Numbered from the stretch's first letter, positions 20,601 to 34,276 are shown. The stretch is 64,000 bases of DNA from Synchiropus splendidus (GCF_027744825.2 NC_071350.1:1984001-2048000), one strand, 5' to 3'. Numbers and translations: made by a program. Notes: generated from the letters alone by a model not told the origin.

Positions 20601-23600
20601 AGGCTGAAAACGCATTTTCTTCATCGTGCCATCACTTTGCAAGGAAGCTTCAGAACATGAAATTTTCACCTCCCACTATAGCAGAAAGGGTCTTTCTAGT
20701 AGTTGCACATCAAATCTCAGCTGTCTGAAGTGTTGTTCCAAAGTTATCAACATTTTTATGTTTGGCGTTCCGGAACCCACCTTATCTCAGGCTGAAAACG
20801 CGTTGTCTGCATTGTGCCATAACTTTGCATGGAAGCTTCCGAACATGAAATTTTAACCACCCACTATAGCAGAAAGGGTCTTTCTAGTAGTTGCACATCA
20901 AATCTAAGCTGTCTGAAGTGTTTTTCCAAAGTTATCAACATTTTTATGTTTGGCGTTCCGGAATCGACCTCATCTCAGGCTGAAAACGCGTTTTACGCAT
21001 TGTGCCATAACTTTGCAGGGAAGCTTCAGAAAATGAAATTTTCACCTCCCACTATAGCAGAAAAGGTCTTTCTAGTAGTTGCACATCAATTCTAAGCTGT
21101 CTGAAATGTTTTTCCAAAGTTATCAACATTTTTATGTTTGGCGTTCCGGAACCCACCTTAACTCAGGCTGACAACGCGTTTTCCTCATTGTTCCTTAACT
21201 TTGCAGGGAAGCTTCAGAACATGAAATTTACAAATCCCACTGTAACAGACAGGGTCTTTCTAGTAGTTGCAGATCAAATCTAAGTTGTCTGAAGTGTTTT
21301 TCGAAAGCTATCAACATTTTTATGTTTGGCGTTCCGGAAACGACCTTATCTCAGGCTGAAAACGCGTTTTCTGCATTGTGCCATAACTTCTCAGGGAAGT
21401 TTCCAAACATGAAATTTTCACCTCCCTCTATACCAGAAAGGGTCTTTCTAGTAGTTGCTCATCAAATCTAAGCCGTCTGAAGTGTTTTTCCAAAGTTATC
21501 AACATTTTTATGTTTGGTGTTCCGGAATCGACCTAATCTCAGCATGAAAATGCGTTTTCTGCATTGTCCCATAACTTTGCAGGGAAACATCAGAACATGA
21601 AATTTTGACCTCCCACTATAGCAGAAAGGGTCGTTCTCGTAGTTGCACATCAAATCTAAGCTGTCTGAAGTGTTTTTCCAAAGTTCTCAACATTTTTATG
21701 TTTGGCGTTCCAGAATCGACCTAATCTCAGGCTGAAAACGCGTTTTACGCATTGTGCCATAACTTTGAAGGAAAGCTTCAGAACATGAAAGTTTCACCTC
21801 CCACTATAGCAGAAAATGTCTTTCTAGTAGTTGCACATCAAATCTAAGCTGTCTGAAGTGTTGTTCCAAAGTTATCAACATTTTCACGTTTGGCGTTTCG
21901 GAAACCACCTCATATCAGGCTGAAAATGCGTTTTCTGCACTGTGCCATAACTTCTCAGGGAAGCTTGAGAACATGAAATGTTCACCTCCCACTATAGCAG
22001 AAATGGTCTTTCTAGTAGTTGCACATCAAATCCAAGCTGTCTGAAGTGTTTTTCCATAGTTATCAACATTTTCATGTCTGGCGTCCCGGAATCGACCTTA
22101 TCTCAGGCTGAAAACGCGTTTTACGCATTGTGCCATAACTTTGCAGGGAAGCTTCAGAAAATGAAATTTTCACCTCCCACTATAGCAGAAAGGGTCTTTC
22201 TAGCAGTTGCACATCAAATCTAAGCTGTCTGAAGTGTTTTTCGAAAGTTATCAACATTTTTATGTTTGGCGTTCCGGAACCCACCTTATCACAAGCTGAA
22301 AACGCGTTTTCTGCATTGTGCCATAACTTTGCAGGGAAGCTTCAGAACATGAAATGTTCACCTCCCACTATAGCAGAAAGGGTCTTTCTAGTAGTTGCAC
22401 ATCAAATCTAAGCAGTCTGAAGTGTTTTTCGAAAGTTATCAACATTTTTATGTTTACCGTTCGAGAATCAACCTTATCTCAGGCTGAAAACGCGTTGTCT
22501 GCATTGTGCCATAACTTTGCATGGAAGCTTCCGAACATGAAATTTTAACCTCCCACTATAGCAGAAAGGGTCTTTCTAGCAGTTGCACATCAAATCTAAG
22601 CTGTCTGAAGTGTTTTTCGAAAGTTATCAACATTTTTATGTTTGGTGTTCCGGAATCGACCTAATCTCAGCATGAAAATGCGTTTTCTGCATTGTCCCAT
22701 AACTTTGCAGGGAAACATCAGAACATGAAATTTTGACCTCCCACTATAGCAGAAAGGGTATTTCTAGTAGTTGCTCATCAAATCTAAGCTGTCTGAAGTG
22801 TTTTTCCAAAAGTCATCAACATTTTTATGTTTGGCCTTCCGGAACCCACCTTACCTCAGGCTGAAAACGCGTTTTCTGCATTGATCCTCAACTTTGCAGG
22901 GAAGCTTTAGAACATGAAATTTTCACCTCCCACTGTAGCAGAAAGGGTCTTTCTAGTAGTTGCATATCAAATCTAAGCTGTCTGAAGTATTTTTCCAAGG
23001 TTATCAACATTTTTATGTTTGGCGTTCCAGAACCCACCTCATCTCAGGCTGAAAACAGGTTTTCTGCATTGTGACATAACTTTGCAGGGAAGCTTCAGAA
23101 CATGAAATGTTCACATCCCACTATAGCAGAAAGGGTCTTTCTAGTAGTTGCACAACAAATGTAAGCTGTCTGAAGTGTTTTTCCAAAGTTATGAAAATTT
23201 TTATGTTTGGCGTTCCGGAATCAACCTTATCTCAGGCTGAAAAGGCGTTTTCTGCATTGTGCCATAACTTTGCAGGGAACCTTCAGAACATGAAATTTTC
23301 ACCTCCCACTATACCAGAAAGGGTCTTTCTAGTAGTTGCACATCAAATCTAAGCTGTCTGATATGTTTTTCCAAAGTTATCAACATTTTTATGCTTGGCG
23401 TTCCGGAACCCACCTTATCTCAGGCTGAAAACGCGTTTTCTGTATTGTGCCATAACTTCTTAGGGAAGCTTCAGAACAAGAAATGTTCTAGTCCCACTAT
23501 TGCAGAAAGGGTCTTTCTAGTAGTTGCACATCAAATCTAAGCTGTCTGAAATGTTTTTCCAAAGTTATCAACATTTTTACGTTTGGCGTTCCGGAACCCA

Positions 23601-26600
23601 CCTTATCTCAGGCTGAAAACGCGTTTTCTGCATTGTGCCATAACTTTGCAGGGAACCTTCAGAACATGAAATTTTCACCTCCCACTATACCAGAAAGGGT
23701 CTTTCTAGTAGTTGCACATCAAATCTAAGCTGTCTGATATGTTTTTCCAAAGTTATCAACATTTTATGTTTGGCGTTCCGGAATAGACCTTATCTTAGGC
23801 TGAAAACGCGTTTTACGCATTGTGCAATAACTTTGCAGGGAAGCTTCAGAACATGAAATGTTCACCTCCCACTATAGCAGAAAGGGTCTTTCTAGTAGTT
23901 GCATATCAAATCTAAGCTGTCTGAAGTGTTTTTCCAAGGTTATCAACATTTCTATGTTTGGCGTTCCAGAACCCACCTCATCTCAGGCTGAAAACAGGTT
24001 TTCTGCATTGTGACATAACTTTGCAGGGAAGCTTCAGAACATGAAATGTTCACATCCCACTATAGCAGAAAGGGTCTTTCTAGTTGTTGCACAACAAATG
24101 TAAGCTCTCTGAAGTGTTTTTCCAAAGTTATGAAAATTTTTATGTTTGGCGTTCCGGAATCGACCTTATCTTAGGCTGAAAACGCGCTTTACGCATTGTG
24201 CAATAACTTTGCAGGGAAGCTTCAGAACATGAAATTTTCACCTCCCACTATACCAGAAAGGGTCTTTCTAGTAGTTGCACATCAAATCTAAGCTGTCTGA
24301 TGTGTTTTTCCAAAGTTATCAACATTTTTATGTTTGGCATTCCGGAAGAGACCTTATCTTAGGCTGAAAACGCGTTTTACGCATTGTGCAATAACTTTGC
24401 AGGGAAGCTTCAGAACATGAAATGTTCACCTCCCACTATAGCAGAAAGGGTCTTTCTAGTAGTTGCATATCAAATCTAAGCTGTCTGAAGTGTTTTTCCA
24501 AAGTTATCAACATTTTTATGTTTGGCGTTCCGGAACCCACCTTATCTCAGACTGAAAACAGGTTTTCTGCATTGTGCATAACTTTGCAGGGAAGCTTCAG
24601 AACATGAAATTTTCACGTCCCACTATAGCAGAAAGGGTCTTTCTAGTAGTTGCACATCAAATCTAAGGTGTCTGAAGTGTTTTTCGAATGTTATCAACAT
24701 TTTTATGTTTGGCGTTCCAGAATCCACCTTATCTCAGGCTGAAAACGGGTTGTCTGCATCGTGCCATAACTTTGCATGGAAGCTTCCGAACATGAAATTT
24801 TAACCTCCCACTATAGCAGAAAGGGTTTTTCTAGTAGTTGCACATCAAATCTAAGCTGTCTGAAGTATTTTCGAAAGTTATCAACATTTTTATGTTTGGC
24901 ATTCCGGAATCGACCTTATCTCAGGCTGAAAACGCGTTTTACGCATTGTGCCATAACTTTGCGGGGAAGCTTCAGAACATGAAATGTTCACCTCCCACTA
25001 TAGCAGAGAGGGTCATTCTCGTAGTTGCATATCAAATGTAAGCTGTCTAAAGTGTTTTTCCAAAGTTATGAACATTTTTATGTTTTGCGTTCCGGAATCG
25101 ACCTTATCTCAGGCTGAAAACGCGTTTTACGCATTGTGCCATAACTTTGCAGGGAAGCTTCAGAAAATGAAATTTTCACGTCCCACTATACCAGAAAGGG
25201 TCTTTCTTGTAGTTGCACATCAAATCTAAGCTGTCTGAAGTGTTTTTCCAAAGTTATCAACATTTTTATGTTTGGCGTTCCGGAACCCACCTTATCTCAG
25301 GCTGAAAACAGGTTTTCTGCATTCTGCCATAACTTTGCAGGGAAGCTTCAGAACATGAAATTTTCACGTCCCACTATAGCAGAAAGGGTCTTTCTAGTAG
25401 TTGCACATCAAATCTAAGCTGTCTGAAGTGTTTTTCGAATGTTATCAACATTTTTATGTTTGGCGTTCCAGAATCGACCTTATCTCAGGCTGAAAACGGG
25501 TTGTCTGCATTGTGCCATAACTTTGCATGGAAGCTTCCGAACATGAAATTTTAACCTCCCACTATAGCAGAAAGGGTCTTTCTAGTCGTTGCACATCAAA
25601 TCTAAGCTGTCTGAAGTGTTTTTCGAAAGTTATCAACATTTTTATGTTTGGCGTTCCGGAATCGACCTTATCTCAGGCTGAAAACGCGTTTTACGCATTG
25701 TGCCATAACTTTGCGGGGAAGCTTCAGAACATGAAATGTTCACCTCCCACTATAGCAGAGAGGGTCATTCTCGTAGTTGCATATCAAATGTAAGCTGTCT
25801 AAAGTGTTTTTCCAAAGTTATGAACATTTTTATGTTTTGCGTTCCGGAATCGACCTTATCTCAGGCTGAAAACGCGTTTTACGCATTGTGCCATAACTTT
25901 GCAGGGAAGCTTCAGAAAATGAAATTTTCACGTCCCACTATACCAGAAAGGGTCTTTCTTGTAGTTGCACATCAAATCTAAGCTGTCTGAAGTGTTTTTC
26001 CAAAGTTATCAACATTTTTATGTTTGGCGTTCCAGAATCGACCTTATCTCAGGCTGAAAACGGGTTGTCTGCATTGTGCCATAACTTTGCATGGAAGCTT
26101 CCGAACATGAAATTTTAACCTCCCACTATAGCAGAAAGGGTCTTTCTAGTCGTTGCACATCAAATCTAAGCTGTCTGAAGTGTTTTTCGAAAGTTATCAA
26201 CATTTTTATGTTTGGCGTTCCGGAATCGACCTTATCTCAGGCTGAAAACGCGTTTTACGCATTGTGCCATAACTTTGCGGCGAAGCTTCAGAACATGAAA
26301 TGTTCACCTCCCACTATAGCAGAAAGGGTCATTCTCGTAGTTGCAGATCAAATCTAAGCTGTCTGATGTGTTTTTCCAAAGTTATCAACATTTTTATGTT
26401 TGGCATTCCGGAAGAGACCTTATCTCAGGCTGAAAACAGGTTTTCTGCATTCTGCCATAACTTTGCAGGGAAGCTTCAGAACATGAAATTTTCACGTCCC
26501 ACTATAGCAGAAAGGGTCTTTCTAGTAGTTGCACATCAAATCTAAGCTGTCTGAAGTGTTTTTCGAATGTTATCAACATTTTTATGTTTGGCGTTCCAGA

Positions 26601-29600
26601 ATCGACCTTATCTCAGGCTGAAAACGGGTTGTCTGCATTGTGCCATAACTTTGCATGGAAGCTTCCGAACATGAAATTTTAACCTCCCACTATAGCAGAA
26701 AGGGTCTTTCTAGTCGTTGCACATCAAATCTAAGCTGTCTGAAGTGTTTTTCGAAAGTTATCAACATTTTTATGTTTGGCGTTCCGGAATCGACCTTATC
26801 TCAGGCTGAAAACGCGTTTTACGCATTGTGCCATAACTTTGCGGGGAAGCTTCAGAACATGAAATGTTCACCTCCCACTATAGCAGAGAGGGTCATTCTC
26901 GTAGTTGCATATCAAATGTAAGCTGTCTAAAGTGTTTTTCCAAAGTTATGAACATTTTTATGTTTTGCGTTCCGGAATCGACCTTATCTCAGGCTGAAAA
27001 CGCGTTTTACGCATTGTGCCATAACTTTGCAGGGAAGCTTCAGAAAATGAAATTTTCACGTCCCACTATACCAGAAAGGGTCTTTCTTGTAGTTGCACAT
27101 CAAATCTAAGCTGTCTGAAGTGTTTTTCCAAAGTTATCAACATTTTTATGTTTGGCGTTCCAGAATCGACCTTATCTCAGGCTGAAAACGGGTTGTCTGC
27201 ATTGTGCCATAACTTTGCATGGAAGCTTCCGAACATGAAATTTTAACCTCCCACTATAGCAGAAAGGGTCTTTCTAGTCGTTGCACATCAAATCTAAGCT
27301 GTCTGAAGTGTTTTTCGAAAGTTATCAACATTTTTATGTTTGGCGTTCCGGAATCGACCTTATCTCAGGCTGAAAACGCGTTTTACGCATTGTGCCATAA
27401 CTTTGCGGCGAAGCTTCAGAACATGAAATGTTCACCTCCCACTATAGCAGAAAGGGTCATTCTCGTAGTTGCAGATCAAATCTAAGCTGTCTGATGTGTT
27501 TTTCCAAAGTTATCAACATTTTTATGTTTGGCATTCCGGAAGAGACCTTATCTTAGGCTGAAAACGCGTTTTACGCATTGTGCAATAACTTTGCAGGGAA
27601 GCTTCAGAACATGAAATGTTCACCTCCCACTATAGCAGAAAGGGTCTTTCTAGTAGTTGCATATCAAATCTAAGCTGTCTGAAGTGTTTTTCCAAAGTTA
27701 TCAACATTTTTATGTTTGGCGTTCCGGAACCCACCTTATCTCAGACTGAAAACAGGTTTTCTGCATTGTGCATAACTTTGCAGGGAAGCTTCAGAACATG
27801 AAATTTTCACGTCCCACTATAGCAGAAAGGGTCTTTCTAGTAGTTGCACATCAAATCTAAGGTGTCTGAAGTGTTTTTCGAATGTTATCAACATTTTTAT
27901 GTTTGGCGTTCCAGAATCCACCTTATCTCAGGCTGAAAACGGGTTGTCTGCATCGTGCCATAACTTTGCATGGAAGCTTCCGAACATGAAATTTTAACCT
28001 CCCACTATAGCAGAAAGGGTTTTTCTAGTAGTTGCACATCAAATCTAAGCTGTCTGAAGTATTTTCGAAAGTTATCAACATTTTTATGTTTGGCATTCCG
28101 GAATCGACCTTATCTCAGGCTGAAAACGCGTTTTACGCATTGTGCCATAACTTTGCGGGGAAGCTTCAGAACATGAAATGTTCACCTCCCACTATAGCAG
28201 AGAGGGTCATTCTCGTAGTTGCATATCAAATGTAAGCTGTCTAAAGTGTTTTTCCAAAGTTATGAACATTTTTATGTTTTGCGTTCCGGAATCGACCTTA
28301 TCTCAGGCTGAAAACGCGTTTTACGCATTGTGCCATAACTTTGCAGGGAAGCTTCAGAAAATGAAATTTTCACGTCCCACTATACCAGAAAGGGTCTTTC
28401 TTGTAGTTGCACATCAAATCTAAGCTGTCTGAAGTGTTTTTCCAAAGTTATCAACATTTTTATGTTTGGCGTTCCGGAACCCACCTTATCTCAGGCTGAA
28501 AACAGGTTTTCTGCATTCTGCCATAACTTTGCAGGGAAGCTTCAGAACATGAAATTTTCACGTCCCACTATAGCAGAAAGGGTCTTTCTAGTAGTTGCAC
28601 ATCAAATCTAAGCTGTCTGAAGTGTTTTTCGAATGTTATCAACATTTTTATGTTTGGCGTTCCAGAATCGACCTTATCTCAGGCTGAAAACGGGTTGTCT
28701 GCATTGTGCCATAACTTTGCATGGAAGCTTCCGAACATGAAATTTTAACCTCCCACTATAGCAGAAAGGGTCTTTCTAGTCGTTGCACATCAAATCTAAG
28801 CTGTCTGAAGTGTTTTTCGAAAGTTATCAACATTTTTATGTTTGGCGTTCCGGAATCGACCTTATCTCAGGCTGAAAACGCGTTTTACGCATTGTGCCAT
28901 AACTTTGCGGGGAAGCTTCAGAACATGAAATGTTCACCTCCCACTATAGCAGAGAGGGTCATTCTCGTAGTTGCATATCAAATGTAAGCTGTCTAAAGTG
29001 TTTTTCCAAAGTTATGAACATTTTTATGTTTTGCGTTCCGGAATCGACCTTATCTCAGGCTGAAAACGCGTTTTACGCATTGTGCCATAACTTTGCAGGG
29101 AAGCTTCAGAAAATGAAATTTTCACGTCCCACTATACCAGAAAGGGTCTTTCTTGTAGTTGCACATCAAATCTAAGCTGTCTGAAGTGTTTTTCCAAAGT
29201 TATCAACATTTTTATGTTTGGCGTTCCAGAATCGACCTTATCTCAGGCTGAAAACGGGTTGTCTGCATTGTGCCATAACTTTGCATGGAAGCTTCCGAAC
29301 ATGAAATTTTAACCTCCCACTATAGCAGAAAGGGTCTTTCTAGTCGTTGCACATCAAATCTAAGCTGTCTGAAGTGTTTTTCGAAAGTTATCAACATTTT
29401 TATGTTTGGCGTTCCGGAATCGACCTTATCTCAGGCTGAAAACGCGTTTTACGCATTGTGCCATAACTTTGCGGGGAAGCTTCAGAACATGAAATGTTCA
29501 CCTCCCACTATAGCAGAGAGGGTCATTCTCGTAGTTGCATATCAAATGTAAGCTGTCTAAAGTGTTTTTCCAAAGTTATGAACATTTTTATGTTTTGCGT

Positions 29601-32433
29601 TCCGGAATCGACCTTATCTCAGGCTGAAAACGCGTTTTACGCATTGTGCCATAACTTTGCAGGGAAGCTTCAGAAAATGAAATTTTCACGTCCCACTATA
29701 CCAGAAAGGGTCTTTCTTGTAGTTGCACATCAAATCTAAGCTGTCTGAAGTGTTTTTCCAAAGTTATCAACATTTTTATGTTTGGCGTTCCAGAATCGAC
29801 CTTATCTCAGGCTGAAAACGGGTTGTCTGCATTGTGCCATAACTTTGCATGGAAGCTTCCGAACATGAAATTTTAACCTCCCACTATAGCAGAAAGGGTC
29901 TTTCTAGTCGTTGCACATCAAATCTAAGCTGTCTGAAGTGTTTTTCGAAAGTTATCAACATTTTTATGTTTGGCGTTCCGGAATCGACCTTATCTCAGGC
30001 TGAAAACGCGTTTTACGCATTGTGCCATAACTTTGCGGCGAAGCTTCAGAACATGAAATGTTCACCTCCCACTATAGCAGAAAGGGTCATTCTCGTAGTT
30101 GCAGATCAAATGTAAGCTGTCTGAAGTGTTTTTCCAAAGTTATGAACATTTGTATGTTTTGCGTTCCGGAATCAACCTTATCTCAGGCTGAAGAGGCGTT
30201 TTCTACATTGTGCCATAACTTTGCAGGGAAGCTTCAGAACATGAAATTTTCACCTCCCACTATACCAGAAAGGGTCTTTCTAGTAGTTGCACATCAAATC
30301 TAAGCTGTCTGAAGTGTTTTTCCAAAGTTATCAACATATTTTTGGTGGGCGTTCCGGAATCGACCTTATCTCAGGCTGAAAACGCGTTTTACGCATTGTG
30401 CCATAACTTTGCAGGGAAGCTTCAGAAAATGAAATTTTCACGTCCCACTATACCAGAAAGGGTCTTTCTTGTAGTTGCACATCAAATCTAAGCTGTCTGA
30501 AGTGTTGTTACAAAGTTATCAACATTTTTACGTTTGGCGTTCCGGAACCCACCTTATCTCAGGCTGAAAACGTGTTTTCTGCATTGTGCCATAACTTTGC
30601 AGGGAAGCTTCAGAACATGAAATGATCACCTCCCACAATAGCAGAAAGGGTCTTTCTAGTAGTTGCACATCAAATATAAGCTGTCTGAAGTGTTTTTCGA
30701 AAGTTATCAACATTTTTATGTTGGGCGTTCGGGAATCGACCTTTTCTCAGGCTGAAAACGCGTTTTACGCATTGTGCCATAACTTTGCAGGGAAGCTTCA
30801 GAAAATGAAATTTTCACCTCCCACTATAGCAGAAAGGGTCTTTCTAGTAGTTGCACATCAAATCTAAGCTGTCTGAAGTGTTGTTACAAAGTTATCAACA
30901 TTTTTATGTTTGGCGTCCCGGAACCCACCTTATCTCAGGATGAAAAATCGTTTTCTGCATTGTCCCATAACTTTGCAGGGAACCTTCAGAACATGAAATT
31001 TTCACCTCCCACTATAGCAAAAAGGGTCTTTCTAGTAGTTGCACATCAAATCTAAGCTGTCTGAAGTGTTGTTACAAAGTTATCAACATTTTTATGTTTG
31101 GCGTCCCGGAACCCACCTTATCTCAAGCTGAAAACGCGTGTTCAGCATTGTGCCATAACTTTGCAGGGAAGCTTCAGAACATGAAATTTTCACCTCCCAC
31201 TATAGCAGAAAGGGTCTTTCTAGTAGTTGCACATCAAATCTAAGCTGTCTGAAGTGTTTTTCCAAAGTTATCAACATTTTTATGTTTGGCGTTCCGGAAC
31301 CCACCTTATCTCAGGCTGAAAACAGGTTTTCTGCATTCTGCCATAACTTTGCAGGGAAGCTTCAGAACATGAAATTTTCACGTCCCACTATAGCAGAAAG
31401 GGTCTTTCTAGTCGTTGCACATCAAATCTAAGCTGTCTGAAGTGTTTTTCGAAAGTTATCAACATTTTTATGTTTGGCGTTCCGGAATCGACCTTATCTC
31501 AGGCTGAAAACGCGTTTTACGCATTGTGCCATAACTTTGCGGCGAAGCTTCAGAACATGAAATGTTCACCTCCCACTATAGCAGAAAGGGTCATTCTCGT
31601 AGTTGCAGATCAAATGTAAGCTGTCTGAAGTGTTTTTCCAAAGTTATGAACATTTGTATGTTTTGCGTTCCGGAATCAACCTTATCTGAGGCTGAAGAGG
31701 CGTTTTCTACATTGTGCCATAACTTTGCAGGGAAGCTTCAGAACATGAAATTTTCACCTCCCACTATACCAGAAAGGGTCTTTCTAGTAGTTGCACATCA
31801 AATCTAAGCTGTCTGAAGTGTTTTTCCAAAGTTATCAACATATTTTTGTTGGGCGTTCCGGAATCGACCTTATCTCAGGCTCAAAACGCGTTTTACGCAT
31901 TGTGCCATAACTTTGCAGGGAAGCTTCAGAAAATGAAATTTTCACGTCCCACTATACCAGAAAGGGTGTTTCTTGTAGTTGCACATCAAATCTAAGCTGT
32001 CTGAAGTGTTTTTCGAAAGTTATCAACATCTTTATGTTTGGCGTTCCGGAACCCACCTTATCTCAAGCTGAAAACGAGTTTTCTGCATTGTGCCATAACT
32101 TCTCAGGGAAGATTCAGAACATGAAATGTTCACCTCCCACTATAGCAGAAAGGGTCTTTCTAGTAGATGCACATCAAATCTAAGCTGTCTGAAGTGTTTT
32201 TGCAAAGTTATCAACATTTTTATGTTTGGCGTTCCAGAATCGACCTTATCTCAGGCTGAAAACGCGTTTTACGCATTGTGCCATAACTTTGCAGGGAAGC
32301 TTCAGAAAATGAAATTTTCACCTGCTACTATAGCAGAAAGGGTCTTTCTAGTAGTTGCACATCAAATCTAAGCTGTCTGAAGTGTTGTTACAAAGTTATC
32401 AACATTTTTACGTTTGGCGTTCCGGAACCCACC
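17653..32433 (+). repeat. 188-bp satellite array, main block
   Basis: About 78 head-to-tail monomers. The consensus unit is 188 bp and contains a HindIII site in GGGAAGCTTC, a 12-bp palindrome AAAACGCGTTTT at the monomer junction and a TCCGGA palindrome. Variants: ACGCATT or CTGCATT after the GTTTT; GGAATCGACC or GGAACCCACC; CTGAAAACGCG or ATGAAAAATCG. The length is close to a nucleosome repeat and to centromeric satellites of other fishes, so a centromeric or pericentromeric location is plausible but not shown. It has no CENP-B-like box that I could see. Frames of about 81 codons recur because of the repeat and shift each monomer (188 is not a multiple of 3), so none is coding. Confidence 0.95.
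24336..30115 (+). repeat. Higher-order satellite structure: 564-bp trimers in a 3194-bp repeat
   Basis: The same trimer (3 x 188 = 564 bp) begins at 25527, 26091, 26655 and 27219, and again at 28721, 29285 and 29849. A segment from about 24.3 to 26.3 kb recurs, apparently unchanged, at about 27.5-29.5 kb with an offset of 3194 bp (17 monomers). This nested pattern is the signature of unequal exchange and recent local homogenisation. Confidence 0.8.
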
Positions 32434-32650
32434 AGAGAGAGGAAGGAAACCACTATCTGTCAAACCTGTAATGATTTATTGATTAATGACTCCGGAAGTA
32501 ATAAACCCCAACCCTTCCGGAAGTAATAAAGCCCCTCCCCCTTTTTATATCAAAAAGAAATTAAAATAATAACCCACTCCAGTTTTTATATCAACAGGAA
32601 ATTAAAATAATAACCTCCCCCTTGTTTTATGACGGGAAGGAAAATAACGG
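32434..32650 (+). repeat. Left terminal inverted repeat of the Polinton
   Basis: The first 142 bases match the right end with one mismatch. A further stretch (about 32613-32650) matches after a 37-bp insertion, which is a second copy of the TTTTTATATCAA...AATAATAACC segment present only on the left. Internally it also repeats TTCCGGAAGTAATAAA. Confidence 0.9.
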
Positions 32651-32694
32651 TGGTTGAGAGGGGAAGCTTCACTCTTGTGTGATACAAGGGTGGG

Positions 32695-32950
32695 GGTCGG
32701 TTACATCCTCACAGACGCAACAAATGGTTAAGCATGGCGGGGGGCGTCAGGTAGGATCCGTGGGAGGGTGGGGTGTGGGGGATCGGTTGCATCCTCTCAG
32801 ACGCAACAAATGGTTAGACACGGCAGGGGGTGCCAGGTAGGGTCTGCGAGAAGGAGGGGTGGGGGGTGTCGGCTACATCCTCACAGACGCAACAAATGGT
32901 TAGACACGGCAGGAGGGCCAGGTAGGGTCTGTGGGAGGAAGGGGTGTGAT
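32695..32950 (+). repeat. 86-bp tandem repeat, three copies
   Basis: CAGACGCAACAAATGGTTA recurs at 32712, 32798 and 32884, with G-rich GGGTGGGGTG sequences between. Confidence 0.8.
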
Positions 32951-33202
32951 GAGGCTTCGTGGATTTCCTTGAGGATGTGGGTAAAAGCTGCGATATTATT
33001 TCTGGTTTAAACATTCTAGAAGTTATTTAACAGCTTATGAAGCAGTTTTTCATTCTTGAAATAGTTCTTAAAGATAAAACAGTAGAAAGAAAACACTTTT
33101 TTTTTTTTTTTAAAGTCTTCACTCATAGTTCAAATGACACAGCCACCAACTCATGCACCATTTTTCAAAATGTGTTTAAAACAGATAATTTGTACATGTC
33201 TG

Positions 33203-33698
33203 AGAAATACTTTTAGTTTTCAGAAAATAAGGTTGAGTGAACAAGAGTAAAACAAAAGAAAGAAATACTTTTAGTTTTTCAGAAAATAAGGTTGAGTGAA
33301 CAAGAGTAAAACAAAAGAAAGAAATACTTTTAGTTTTTCAGAAAATAAGGTTGAGTGAACAAGTGTAAAACAAAAGAATGAAATACTTTTAGTTTTTTCA
33401 GAAAATAAGGTTGAGCGAACAAGGGTAAAACAAAAGAAAGAAATACTTTTAGTTTTTCAGAAAATAAGGTTGAGTGAACAAGTGTAAAACAAAAGAAAGA
33501 AATACTTTTAGTTTTTTCAGAAAATAAGGTTGAGTGAACAAGGGTAAAACAAAAGAAAGAAATACTTTTAGTTTTTCAGAAAATAAGGTTGAGTGAACAA
33601 GTGTAAAACAAAAGAAAGAAATACTTTTAGTTTTTTCAGAAAATAAGGTTGAGTGAACAAGGGTAAAACAAAAGAAAGAAATACTTTTAGTTTTTCAG
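33203..33698 (+). repeat. 59-60-bp tandem repeat, about eight copies
   Basis: Unit: GAAATACTTTTAGTTTTTCAG then AAAATAAGGTTGAG, TGAACAAG, GTAAAACAAAAGAAA. Copies differ mainly by one T in the T-run and by A/G in GAGTAAA/GGGTAAA. Confidence 0.85.
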
Positions 33699-34276
33699 CA
33701 TTAGTTCAGACGACACAGCTATTCAACTCATATGACTTTCTGCTGAATCAGTCTATTTAATTTTATACCCCGGTTTGAAACAATGCATTTTTACTTATTC
33801 AGGAAATACTTTCAAACAGCTGGGGTGACAACTGGTATTATGCCTGACTCTTTCTCAGACACTGAAACAGAGTCTGTGATAATTGGTTAATTTACAGGGG
33901 AGACGTGAGTTCTTTCCCACACGATTGAATCTTCAAAAGAGACAATTTGAAGGCAGAGCTCATTGACTTTCAGACAACGTTGTTTAGGCCGTGTTCACAC
34001 CCAGGACACCCCACCTGTAGACCTTCCTTTTCAAATTACGCCATTTGGTGGAGGGTCGGTTCACACCTCTGAGCTACCTAGCAGACACGGGGCTCTTCCT
34101 GTGTTGTTTTGAAGTATTCAAATCAACAAAGGCGTCACCTAGGCCCTGCCCACACAAACGGAGTATTTAGGTGACCCTGATTCAGACCACATTTTACATC
34201 AGTTCAGGGGTAACCTTTGCTGTTGACCAGACCTCCCAGAACCTTAGCCGCCTCTCCAAACGACTCCAGGCCTACC

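Larger units (their letters stand above)
32651..34276 (+). other. Polinton left non-coding region with two minisatellites
   Basis: No gene is supported. It holds an 86-bp tandem repeat, a 59-60-bp tandem repeat and about 570 bases of unique sequence that should include the promoter of the spliced gene. A weak TATA-like GTATTTAG lies at 34163. Confidence 0.6.

Noticed and set aside
7240..32371. Dozens of similar 60-114-codon frames on both strands in the satellite (a recurring 81-codon type on the plus strand)
   Set aside because: They are the satellite monomer read through; 188 is not a multiple of 3, the frame changes each unit, starts are mostly incidental and there is no gene structure.
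17653..32433. CRISPR-like array
   Set aside because: Whole 188-bp units are repeated head to tail with no unique spacers and no cas genes; this is eukaryotic satellite DNA.
32768..33010. 80-codon frame in the left Polinton region
   Set aside because: It is produced by the 86-bp tandem repeat and shows only repeat-derived low-complexity residues.
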